Assembly: GCA_030674155.1 (NCBI GenBank)
Contig: CM060335.1
Coordinates: 51,851,540 to 51,861,539, forward strand
Direction: 5' to 3'
Origin: Stramonita haemastoma
Taxonomy: Eukaryota; Mollusca; Gastropoda; Neogastropoda; Muricidae
DNA: 10,000 nucleotides
Within the stretch, counting starts at the first letter, position 1. The number at the start of each line of letters is the position of its first letter. Under the pieces are notes generated by a model. That model had not been told where the DNA came from and searched no databases. It saw nothing but the letters and a program-made list of their open reading frames with translations. The translations under genes were made by a program, and so were the position numbers. Positions 1 through 6,821 of the stretch are shown here, piece by piece.

Positions 1-40
1 GAAAATAAATAAATAAATGAATGAATATATGAATAAATTA
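1..40. repeat. A/T-rich AAAT/AATG simple repeat
   Basis: The window opens with degenerate tetranucleotide repeats of the AAAT and GAAT kind. This is ordinary low-complexity DNA and may be cut by the window edge. Confidence 0.7.
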
Positions 41-59
41 CATTATTTTCGTTATTTGA

Positions 60-365
60 AATCTCTGTATTGACACTGTAACCTTTAAACATTGGTCTCA
101 AAGACTGTCGGCACCCAGATCTTCCCTCACTGAAGGACGAGTGATACTGCTGGGCCCTTTGTGGCTAGAACTGGATGTTGGGGTTATGTCACTGGCTGTA
201 CAATGAATAGCAAGCGATTCATGGTTCGGGGTCTATTTGTCATTTTCCAGTCCTGTGTTCAATTCTCCTCATGTCAGCCTGGGTTGACATCAGCGGCAAT
301 ATCTCATTAATTATAACAACAATTGTTGTTGTTTTTTTCCTGACTGGAAAATGCATACATCTACG
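60..365. other. Unassigned non-coding stretch with inverted repeats
   Basis: No gene or known repeat is recognised here. Two structures are visible. CATTTTCCAGTC at 241-252 is matched in perfect inverted orientation by GACTGGAAAATG at 342-353, and a 16-bp perfect palindrome, AACAACAATTGTTGTT, lies at 315-330 between them. They could be relics of a small non-autonomous element or chance. Confidence 0.4.
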
Positions 366-369
366 TTTC

Positions 370-602
370 AATCCACTGAGAAACTATATAACGTCACAGA
401 GCATTCTTATTGGAGCCCTCATCAACTTTCTCTGCTGACAACCCCCCCCCCCCCCCCCTAAAAAAAAAAGAAAAAGAAAAAAAGAAAAGAAAAATTTGGT
501 GTTGTTGCGAATCCACTGAAACTTTTACAGCATCACTCTGCATTCTTGTTGGAACGATTGCGAACTTTTCCCGCTGAATACCCCCCCCCCCCCCCCCCCC
601 CC
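370..602. repeat. Tandem 140-bp duplication, each copy ending in poly-C
   Basis: Two imperfect copies lie head-to-tail. The first runs from AATCCACTGA at 370 to a run of 17 C at 442-458. The second runs from the same AATCCACTGA at 510 to a run of 22 C at 581-602. The shared part includes GCATTCTT, TTGGA and CTGA just before the C run. The offset is 140 bp at the left end and 139 bp at the C run. An A/G-rich segment (459-497) fills the space between the copies. This is seen directly; the origin of the unit is unknown. Confidence 0.75.
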
Positions 603-765
603 GAAGAAGAGGGTATTGTGACGTCACATCTAACCCGACTTTAAAAAGAAAAGAAGGACATTCACAGAAGACTTAAAAAAAAAAAAAGAGAGAGCATGTA
701 ATGAGAACAACAGGCCTCTTCTAATGTGAGACATACACATGCAGAGACAGAAATGAAATACAAAA

Positions 766-796
766 ACACACACACAACAACAACACACACACACAC

Positions 797-861
<65 letters not shown>
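766..861. repeat. (CA)n microsatellite
   Basis: Dinucleotide CA repeat of about 95 bp. The first part is interrupted by CAACAACAA and the last 60 bp are nearly pure. Confidence 0.95.
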
Positions 862-864
<3 letters not shown>

Positions 865-955
865 TAGGGTAAGGTAAAGGTGTCCCTTAACCTGTGTGGT
901 CGTTGGGGAGCGAGGCATCAGAGACCTCATCTTCTCTAGGGGCCATATTTTATAT

Positions 956-1340
956 TCTTCACTCTTTTCACACTCGTTATGAATGGTAAATATTCACACC
1001 CTATATACACTCTGTACACACCTCTGACACACTCTCTGAATACTGAATAGTAATTTGATCCCTTTTTACACTCTTTAAATAATAAATATAATCAATCTTT
1101 TTACACTCTTTACACTGTTTTGGAGAAACTTTCTTCACACTCTTTAAATAATAAATATTTAATCAATCTTTTAACACTCTTTACACTGTTTTGGAGTAAC
1201 TTTTTTTCACACTCTTTAAATAATAAATATAATCAATCTTTTAACACTCTTTACACTGTTTTGGAGTAACTTTTTTCACACTCTTTAAATAATCAATATA
1301 ATCAATCTTTTAACACTCTTTACACTGTCTTTGAATAATT
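956..1340. repeat. Satellite-like tandem array, about 70-bp unit
   Basis: Four close copies begin with ACACTCTTTAAATAAT (or AATC in the last) at 1068, 1137, 1209 and 1278, giving periods of 69, 72 and 69 bp. Each unit has an A/T-rich half (AATAAATATAATCAATC) and a second ACACTCTTTACACTGTTTT motif about 39 bp in, followed by GGAGTAAC and a T run. Two older, degenerate copies are visible upstream at about 970-1030 and 1027-1077. The unit is A/T-rich and I do not recognise it. The T-run length accounts for much of the length difference between units. Confidence 0.85.
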
Positions 1341-1585
1341 CTACTTCTGGGGGATTGGGTCTAAGGCATTCCTCCAACACACGGCTGCTATCGATTTTGT
1401 CAATAGCGACAAAAAAGGCCGGAAGAATCGAAGTAGTGGCACGAAGCTGCTTCCTTTCCAGGTAGCAGGAATCTGCCATCCACTTTCTTCACCCGTGTCA
1501 CAAGGCCGCAGCAATTTACTGAACAATTATTTATTGATGAAGAATATTTGTCTTCTGCAACACTGTACTGCATGCTGCTTAGTAG
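1341..1585. other. Unassigned unique DNA between satellite and pentanucleotide tract
   Basis: No repeat family is recognised. Two overlapping minus-strand open frames of about 60 codons cross 1341-1526. Neither shows a recognisable domain, and one runs into satellite sequence, so no gene is called. A fragment of an old coding sequence is possible but not supported. Confidence 0.35.
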
Positions 1586-1866
1586 ATTGTATTGTGTTGT
1601 GTTGTATTGTAGTGTATTGAATTGTATTGTATTGTATTGAATTGTATTGTATTAATTTTTATTTGTATCGTAGTTTAGTGTATTGTAGTGTACTGTATTG
1701 TATTGCAATGTACTGTATTGTATTGTACTGTATTTTTTGTATTGTATTGCATTGTATTGTATTTATTGCATTGTATTATGCTGTATTGTAGTGTACTGTA
1801 TTATTTTGTACTGCACTGTATTTTATTGTATTGTTTTGTACTGTTTTGTATTGTATTCTATTATAT
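1586..1866. repeat. (TTGTA)n pentanucleotide tract
   Basis: About 280 bp of degenerate TTGTA/TTGTG/CTGTA pentamers. The tract abuts the tail end of the adjoining SINE without any intervening sequence. On the SINE's own (minus) strand it reads (TACAA)n, so it sits where a SINE 3' tail would be. Several long plus-strand open frames here are rich in Y, C, I and L and are translations of the repeat. Confidence 0.9.
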
Positions 1867-2250
1867 ACCACTTTCAGCCACGGAAGATTTTTCCGGTCGC
1901 TCTCCGTGGGGACAGCGCGTCGCCACAAGAGCAGCGCCACCCATTCTTTTCTTTTCCTGTTTAAAACCGTATTTGTTTCCCTCTCAGATTGGCTATTTTT
2001 TCTACAGATTTTTGCCAGGGACACACTCTCTTGTTGCCGTGGGTTCTGTTACATGCGCTAAATAATTACGTGCAACACACGGGACCTCGGATTATTGTCT
2101 CATCCGAAAGACTAGCGCCCAGACCACCACTCAGGGTCTAATGGATGGGGGAAAAGTTTCGGGCCTAAACGGGGCACGAACCACCGCACACTCCGACCCG
2201 GACTTTGGCTTTGTAGGCAGGTGCGTTACCTCTAGACCCCCGATCCAGCT
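1867..2250 (-). mobile_element. tRNA-derived SINE, family A, nearly full length
   Basis: The element reads on the minus strand. At its 5' end a tRNA-like head carries a box A-like GGGTCTAGAGG (complement 2229-2239) and a box B-like GGTTCGTGCCCC (complement 2171-2182), the two halves of an internal Pol III promoter. The body follows, with plus-strand landmarks CTCATCCGAAAGACTAG (about 2100-2116), GGGACCTCGG (about 2081), TTGTTGCCGTGGGTTC (about 2031) and TTTTGCCAGG (about 2010). The tail module begins at CCACTTT (about 1868) and contains CGCGTCGCCACAAG. The length of about 385 bp fits a tRNA SINE. Copies at 2905-3160 and 9418-9592 share these landmarks. I recall a very similar repeat from caenogastropods, but no search was made. 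It carries no protein; mobilisation would depend on a LINE. Confidence 0.75.
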
Positions 2251-2279
2251 AAGATCTTATCTCAGGTCCAGCTTATTGA

Positions 2280-2345
2280 CCGGTGGTCTAAAGGTAAGGC
2301 ATTTGTGTAGAAAGGCAACAAGTCGCGGGGTCCATCCCCGTTCGA
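2280..2345 (+). mobile_element. tRNA-like SINE head with boxes A and B
   Basis: A plus-strand segment has a box A match, TGGTCTAAAGG (2284-2294), and a box B-like GGGGTCCATCCCC (2327-2339) that can fold as a T arm (stem GCGGG/CCCGT). The spacing suits an internal Pol III promoter. It is followed by GCGTTCCCCAGCTTAAC (about 2359-2374) and CACCCAGAAT, both also present at 7348-7386, so this is a repeat-family 5' end rather than a unique tRNA gene. The box A region resembles the oppositely oriented head at 2222-2239. A functional tRNA is unlikely because the cloverleaf is poor. Confidence 0.55.
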
Positions 2346-2494
2346 TGTTGTAGTTGGGCGTTCCCCAGCTTAACAGTCACCCAGAATAATTATGCACTCT
2401 GACTCACTCATCTCATCCGGGAATCATTGTCAGAGTAAGAGCAGGCTCACTTACTGGCTGGTAAGTTTGCATATGTGACTTTTTTTCTCTCTAG

Positions 2495-2540
2495 TATTTC
2501 ACCACATAGGTAGCCATATCCGTCTTCGGAGGATTTTTCT
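2495..2540 (-). mobile_element. SINE family C module fragment
   Basis: On the minus strand this reads CCTCCGAAGACGGATATGGC followed by TACCTATGTGG. It aligns with 7404-7430 plus 7756-7785 and with 9142-9190. I recall a closely similar module (ACGGAGTATGGCTGCC) as a very common gastropod repeat, without a search. Only the module remains; no head or tail is seen beside it. Confidence 0.55.
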
Positions 2541-2840
2541 CTTCTGTAAAAGAAGAGAGCATGTCTTATGCTAATAGATTTTTTTTCAAGGTGGATGACA
2601 TTATCAACATGGCATTTTAATTAACACACAACAAAAAATCCATGTTGTAATGTGTAGTCATCCGTCACAATATGTGTATGTACATATAAATAGGACAGGA
2701 CTGTCAGAAGTTTGCTTGTTGACCGGTCAAGGTAGATTTGCATTTTTGTGACACTTTTCGTGAATAAGATGTGTTGAAACCAAAAGTCCAGTACAGACCT
2801 CTACACCTGGCTGACAGCAGTAACTGACCAAGCTTTTGGC
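2541..2840. other. Non-coding stretch with stem-loops
   Basis: No gene is seen. TCTCTTC and GAAGAGA (2538-2544 and 2552-2558) form a 7-bp hairpin with a 7-nt loop. A longer imperfect hairpin pairs 2593-2612 with 2640-2663 through two perfect blocks of 7-8 bp. TTGACCGGTCAA at 2719-2730 is a perfect palindrome. Confidence 0.45.
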
Positions 2841-2872
2841 GAGGACCATGGTCCTCTGTTTGACCAAAGCTT
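2830..2872. repeat. Imperfect palindrome with 16-bp perfect core
   Basis: GAGGACCATGGTCCTC (2841-2856) is a perfect palindrome. Outside it, AAGCTTTTGG (2830-2839) pairs with CCAAAGCTT (2864-2872) with one bulge, making a hairpin-forming unit of about 43 bp. It lies just upstream of the SINE copy at 2905. Confidence 0.6.
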
Positions 2873-2904
2873 TCCCCGTTATCCTTTACACCTCATGTGG
2901 TGCC

Positions 2905-3160
2905 CTGGCTGCTAGTCTTTCGGATGAGACAACAAAACCGAGGTACTCTTGTGGAACATGCCTTTTAGCGAACGTAAAAACACTCACGGCAACAAGACAG
3001 TTGTTCCTGCCAAAATTCTGTAGCAAAAAAGCCACCCTCAACAAAAAGTACGTATGTATACTGACAGGAAAAACTAAAACAGAACAAAAAATTGTGTGGC
3101 CCTGCTCTTGCGGCGACACTCTTTCTCTGGGAAGAGGAGGTTACACTTTAGACACACAAG
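2905..3160 (+). mobile_element. SINE family A copy, 5'-truncated (head missing)
   Basis: This is the same element as 1867-2250 in the opposite orientation. Landmarks in order are CTAGTCTTTCGGATGAGAC, ACCGAGGT, TTTTAGCGAACGTAAAA, CACGGCAACAA, TTGTTCCTGCCAAAATTCTG and the tail-module piece GCTCTTGCGGCGACAC. No tRNA-like head is visible to the left of 2905, so the copy is truncated at its 5' end, as LINE-mediated retroposition often produces. An open frame of about 110 codons through this region has no ATG at its start and is explained by the SINE. Confidence 0.7.
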
Positions 3161-3164
3161 TCTT

Positions 3165-3417
3165 CTGCGACTGAAAGGGGTATGTATACACACATACAGA
3201 ACGATCCATGTAATTAGTTCTGCGTTTCTCAAAACAGTGTCGAGTTTTCAGCCGACATCATCAGTACGGTCAATACGAGGAAATGAATTATTTATTGGTC
3301 TGCTATGAAGGACTGACCTTAATCTTGAGATTGTAAGCTGAAAGGTATTATCACTTTTTAATATCAAGTCTGAATTGTTGATAAGGTGTAAGCATGCATG
3401 TGTTCGCGACAGTGTGT

Positions 3418-3418
<1 letters not shown>
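3165..3418. other. Unassigned non-coding stretch
   Basis: I see no gene, repeat family or regulatory signal here that I can support. Confidence 0.4.
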
Positions 3419-3488
<70 letters not shown>

Positions 3489-3519
3489 TCCGCGCGCGCG
3501 CGTGTGTGTTAGTATTTAA

Positions 3520-3609
<90 letters not shown>

Positions 3610-3636
3610 GTACACACACACACGCACGCGCGTGCG
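3419..3636. repeat. Compound (GT)n-(CG)n-(GT)n-(AT)n-(AC)n-(CG)n tract
   Basis: (GT)n runs over 3419-3488, (CG)6 over 3491-3502, GTGTGTGT to 3509 and (AT)n over 3519-3606 with a single G at 3545, then TGTGTACACACACACACGCACGCGCGTGCG. The right end holds a perfect 14-bp palindrome, CGCACGCGCGTGCG (3623-3636). The CG/GT flank on the left and the AC/CG flank on the right are complementary around the AT core, so the whole tract can extrude as a cruciform. Confidence 0.95.
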
Positions 3637-3639
3637 AAT

Positions 3640-4236
3640 AACTCTTGTAAAATTGTGAAAAGAAATGTTTCATTATCTGTACATGAGGAATATAGCTTGC
3701 TGCTATATGAATGCTGCAAGTATTTTAGAAAGATCAGCGATTCTGGCCATCGTCTTGATGACATTCGTACAAGCTATGTAGGAATTTTCAAACTTCTGTT
3801 ATTTCTGGCAAATGACTAGCTGGTGTAACCGCAGAAATGCATTATCCCCTTACGCTCAGCTTTAAACTCAAAGCTTTCAGGACCAGAATACTCGAAGGAC
3901 GTACACCGTATTTGTGATAATAGGCTAACAAATAGTCACATACTTTTTTTAGTGGGGAAATTTAAAGTAATGTTTATCGGCTGTGTCGAGTTTATCATGT
4001 GATCAAATTTTGTCTGATCCATCGCTATCGTTCGACATTGATTTAATGCTGATAAGAAGGTCGGTAATTCCGCAATAGTCTATAGTATATTATAGTTGTG
4101 TTGATTCCACAACGTTATTTGACATTGTTTTCAGTTCATGTTGAAGTGTTCTCGTTACTGTAACATTTGAAGTGTAGTTCATAGGCTTCTTAGTTTGGTC
4201 TACAATCATCAGATGTGAATAGACGTTAACATGAAG
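3640..4236. other. Unassigned A/T-rich unique DNA
   Basis: About 600 bp without simple repeats, SINE landmarks or a plausible open frame. It is the largest such stretch in the window and would be the best place for a unique probe or an undetected regulatory element. I see nothing specific in it. Confidence 0.4.
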
Positions 4237-4276
<40 letters not shown>

Positions 4277-4299
4277 CTCTGCTGCTGCTGCTGCTACTG

Positions 4300-4336
<37 letters not shown>

Positions 4337-4395
4337 ACTACTACTGCTAGCTGCTGCGCTGCACTACTCTACTACTACTACTACTACTACTACTA

Positions 4396-4432
<37 letters not shown>

Positions 4433-4444
4433 GCTACTAGTACA
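4237..4444. repeat. (CTA)n trinucleotide tract with CTG interruptions
   Basis: About 205 bp of CTA triplets, interrupted by a CTGCTGCTGCTGCTACTGC block (about 4279-4297), a CTGCTAGCTGCTGCGCTGC block (about 4343-4362) and single-base phase shifts (TACACTAC) near 4335 and 4395. It is not in a plausible coding context. Confidence 0.95.
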
Positions 4445-4497
4445 CTGAATGAGACCATCACCACAAAACGAGCACATGTGTCACTTGTGTACAGAAT

Positions 4498-4870
4498 GAA
4501 CAACCAGAATCACAAACGCACTAGAGGACACATGTAATGTATGTACACCTTGGTTCCCACAACTGGTTTTGGCAGTGGTGCTTACATGAGCATTTTCAAC
4601 AAGCAGAATCACAACGTGTGCTAGGGCACACACAATACACACACACATACACATACATACACGTCAACACATACATACACACAAACATACACATACATAC
4701 ACATACATACTTCATACATACATACAACACACAACACACACAACACACACACACAACACACACACAACACATACACACACACACAACCACACTCTTACAC
4801 ACACATACATACCTTGGTTTCTATGACTGGCTCGGAAGACGTGTTCGCACTGTGATCATTAACGCCTTCC
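4498..4870. repeat. Duplicated unit of about 105 bp, second copy expanded by CA/CATA
   Basis: Copy 1 starts at CCAGAATCACAAACGC (about 4504) and continues through CTAGAGGACACA to ACCTTGGTTCCCACAACTGG (about 4546-4565). Copy 2 starts at GCAGAATCACAACGTG (about 4605), continues through CTAGGGCACACA, and reaches ACCTTGGTTTCTATGACTGG (about 4811-4830). The roughly 20 bp between CACA and CCTTGG in copy 1 are replaced in copy 2 by about 180 bp of CA, CATA and CAA repeats. A long plus-strand open frame here is rich in H and T and is repeat translation. Confidence 0.65.
4627..4805. repeat. (CA)n/(CATA)n microsatellite
   Basis: Mixed CA, CATA and CAACA repeats, repeatedly interrupted. They lie inside the second copy of the duplicated unit. 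Confidence 0.9.
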
Positions 4871-5442
4871 ACACATACACACCCCAGCAACACAGTGGTT
4901 AAAAAACAAACAAAACCCAAAACACACGCCACCCACCAGAAACAAATGATCTCCGACAAGTTCTTTATCTGGGACGTCGATGTAATTACAACACCGAATC
5001 CTTGTGAAGAAGTGGTATCACAGTCTCCAAGACATGTCCCAATCAGCGCATCCGGTCACCCACACACCAGGCAGCTCCAGTGTCACTCATTGCGAAAGAC
5101 AGTCTGTGACCCACCTCTCGTCTGCTTTTTTGTTTGTTGTCCTGTTCTCTTCCCATAAAAACCAAAGTCGCGAAATTTCAAAGACCCTTTCTCCCTTACA
5201 GAGTAGAGAGTGCCGGTGAAAAGTGCACACAGGCGGACTACAGTGGAGTCCTCAGAGTCGAAAGTGTGTCACCTTTTTTTTTTGGTTGTTGCCTCACCAC
5301 GCATATTTAATTCCAGGTGGGCAGGTAAGAAAGTATAGGCGCCTGCTGTTGAAATAAATACAGGTCGAAAAATTAGCGTCAGTTTCGAGGGCTATTAAAA
5401 CAACATCAACAGAAAAAACAACTGTTTTTCCTATAAGCTTAA
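4871..5442. other. Unassigned non-coding stretch
   Basis: This is a mixture of A-rich and ordinary-complexity sequence. A plus-strand open frame (4895-5158) begins with GTG, not ATG, and shows no recognised motif. No splice-supported exon, SINE landmark or promoter could be defended. Confidence 0.35.
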
Positions 5443-5447
5443 ACACA

Positions 5448-5532
<85 letters not shown>
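5443..5532. repeat. (CA)n microsatellite
   Basis: About 90 bp of CA repeat with one CC slip near 5455. Minus-strand frames made of alternating C and V come from it. Confidence 0.97.
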
Positions 5533-5536
<4 letters not shown>

Positions 5537-6090
5537 TACCATTGCATACCCCCAATTTTGTTAAAATCATCTTGTTGTGAAAGACTAGCTTCCCACTCAC
5601 AACCATATGATCTTGATGATGAAATTGGTAGGTTTGAATTAAAAATAATTCAGCAAACACTGCACACTCCCTCCCCTTTCAGTCCTTTGTCGTCTGCTAG
5701 CTTCCTCACCACAATATGCATGGGAGGGATCAACACTGCAGGAACACAAGCACTCCTATTGGATGATCATTTCCAACTTTCTCATCACTACCTAGTATTG
5801 CTCTATGTGCTCAATCCCCAAAACAAGTACACAGTACTTTTTGAAAAAAATTATTTTATACTTTACAACCAAAATAAAATCCCTGTGAAAATGAACAAAC
5901 AATTTTGGGAGCAGCACTGGATAAAAAAAAACCCTGGATGGTCCCCTGTGTAAAAGGGAGAGAAGCTTGTTTGGGGTGGATTATCTCCAGTGAGAGAGAG
6001 AGCTGATCAATAGATTGTACAGGCACAAACACACCAGTGGTTCGTTCGCATGGCGGCTTTGCCACACGAGAATGGATCAATTGATTTCAT
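5533..6090. other. Unassigned non-coding stretch
   Basis: This is ordinary-complexity A/T-rich DNA. An open frame of about 130 codons (5558-5953, plus) begins at TTG; its first ATG is past the middle of the run of upstream residues, at the MGG near 5718, and no domain is recognisable, so no gene is called. A short (GA)n run sits at 5991-6002. Confidence 0.4.
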
Positions 6091-6126
6091 AGCACACACA
6101 CATACATACACACCCCCACACACGCA

Positions 6127-6129
<3 letters not shown>

Positions 6130-6219
<90 letters not shown>
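6130..6219. repeat. (GA)n microsatellite
   Basis: A pure GA dinucleotide run of about 90 bp, preceded by a short CA-rich lead (6091-6129). It is a purine:pyrimidine mirror repeat, which can form triplex (H-) DNA. Confidence 0.97.
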
Positions 6220-6221
<2 letters not shown>

Positions 6222-6282
6222 CTCTTTATTGCTCTTTGAATTCTTTGTCTCTCTTCCTGTTTCTGTGGTCTGTCTGTTTCCT

Positions 6283-6290
<8 letters not shown>

Positions 6291-6355
<65 letters not shown>

Positions 6356-6390
6356 TGTGTGTGTGTGTGGTGTGCGTGTGCGTGTGTGTG
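6291..6390. repeat. (TG)n microsatellite
   Basis: TG repeat of about 100 bp with GG slips at about 6348-6349 and 6369-6370, grading into TGCG toward the right. Confidence 0.95.
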
Positions 6391-6416
6391 CGCGCACGAG
6401 CACGCGCTCGTGCGCG
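6391..6416. repeat. GC-rich hairpin, 11-bp arms
   Basis: CGCGCACGAGC (6391-6401) and GCTCGTGCGCG (6406-6416) are perfect inverted repeats around the 4-nt loop ACGC. The hairpin lies at the end of the (TG)n tract. Confidence 0.8.
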
Positions 6417-6419
6417 AGT

Positions 6420-6821
6420 TTGTGTGTTTATTTTGCTTTTTTTGGTATTTTCTTTGATTTTCGTTGGTTTTTGCTTGTTTGGTAGTTGTTATTGTTGTTG
6501 TTGAGGATTTTAATATGTACATTTTTTTTGCAAAAAATATCGATCGATGAATACGTCAATATGTAAATGGATCATTCCAGCGACATGGAGAGGTGGGGGA
6601 GGGGGTAGGGGTCTGCTGCATGGGTAACAGTCCGCCTCCATACTGACTTACCCAGGCTTTGCCCGCTTCAGCCCAGAGCACAACTCCAGTCTTCTGAGGC
6701 TGACAGCTGTCCACTGTGAGGGACACTCTCAAGGTACCCCATGATTTATTTATTTACTTATTCATTTTTGATTTATTATTTTATATCGAGGATAATAAAA
6801 TAAACACTCTTGTGCTTTTTT
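6420..6821. other. Unassigned stretch with G-rich motif and moderate-GC segment
   Basis: 6420-6575 is T-rich. At 6592-6611 a G-rich motif (GGTGGGGGAGGGGGTAGGGG) could support a G-quadruplex-like fold. The following 120 bp (to about 6730) are less A/T-rich than most of the window and show no repeat signature I know. 6741-6821 is A/T-rich with TTTA repeats. No gene is supported. Confidence 0.4.

Larger units (their letters stand above)
2271..2727 (+). mobile_element. Candidate retroelement bounded by 14-bp direct repeats
   Basis: GCTTATTGACCGGT (2271-2284) and GCTTGTTGACCGGT (2714-2727) match at 13 of 14 bases. The left copy ends where the tRNA-like head begins, as expected for a target-site duplication around a retroposed element of about 430 bp. 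The interior holds the head, the 2358-2387 module, an opposite-oriented family C fragment (2495-2540) and two stem-loops (2538-2558 and 2593-2663). The right end has no clear A-rich tail, which argues against a simple intact SINE. The right repeat also forms part of a 12-bp palindrome, TTGACCGGTCAA. Confidence 0.35.

Noticed and set aside
630..857. Minus-strand open frames of alternating C and V, and similar frames at 3364-3764, 5294-5660, 6050-6522, 7151-7440, 8476-8803 and 9508-9852
   Set aside because: They are translations of dinucleotide repeats that stay open because the repeat has no stop codon. They show no protein-like composition.
1285..1526. Two overlapping minus-strand frames of about 60 codons that could be a transposon or exon remnant
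   Set aside because: One runs into satellite sequence, and neither has recognisable residues of a transposase or reverse transcriptase.
1688..2065. Plus-strand open frame of 125 codons
   Set aside because: The first half is the TTGTA repeat and the second half is the family A SINE.
2280..2345. Functional tRNA gene
   Set aside because: Boxes A and B are present, but the acceptor and anticodon stems do not form convincingly and the downstream sequence is shared with another repeat copy, so a SINE head is the better call.
2836..3174. Plus-strand open frame of 112 codons with a cysteine-rich look
   Set aside because: It begins at TTG and lies over the palindrome and the SINE at 2905-3160. The apparent cysteines come from SINE sequence.
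4627..4805. CRISPR-like or other repeat-spacer array
   Set aside because: The spacing is irregular and the units are CA/CATA microsatellite, not conserved repeats with unique spacers.
5558..5953. Plus-strand open frame of 131 codons in non-repetitive DNA
   Set aside because: It begins at TTG, has its first ATG far inside, and shows no domain or splice context. Frames of this length arise by chance in A/T-rich DNA.
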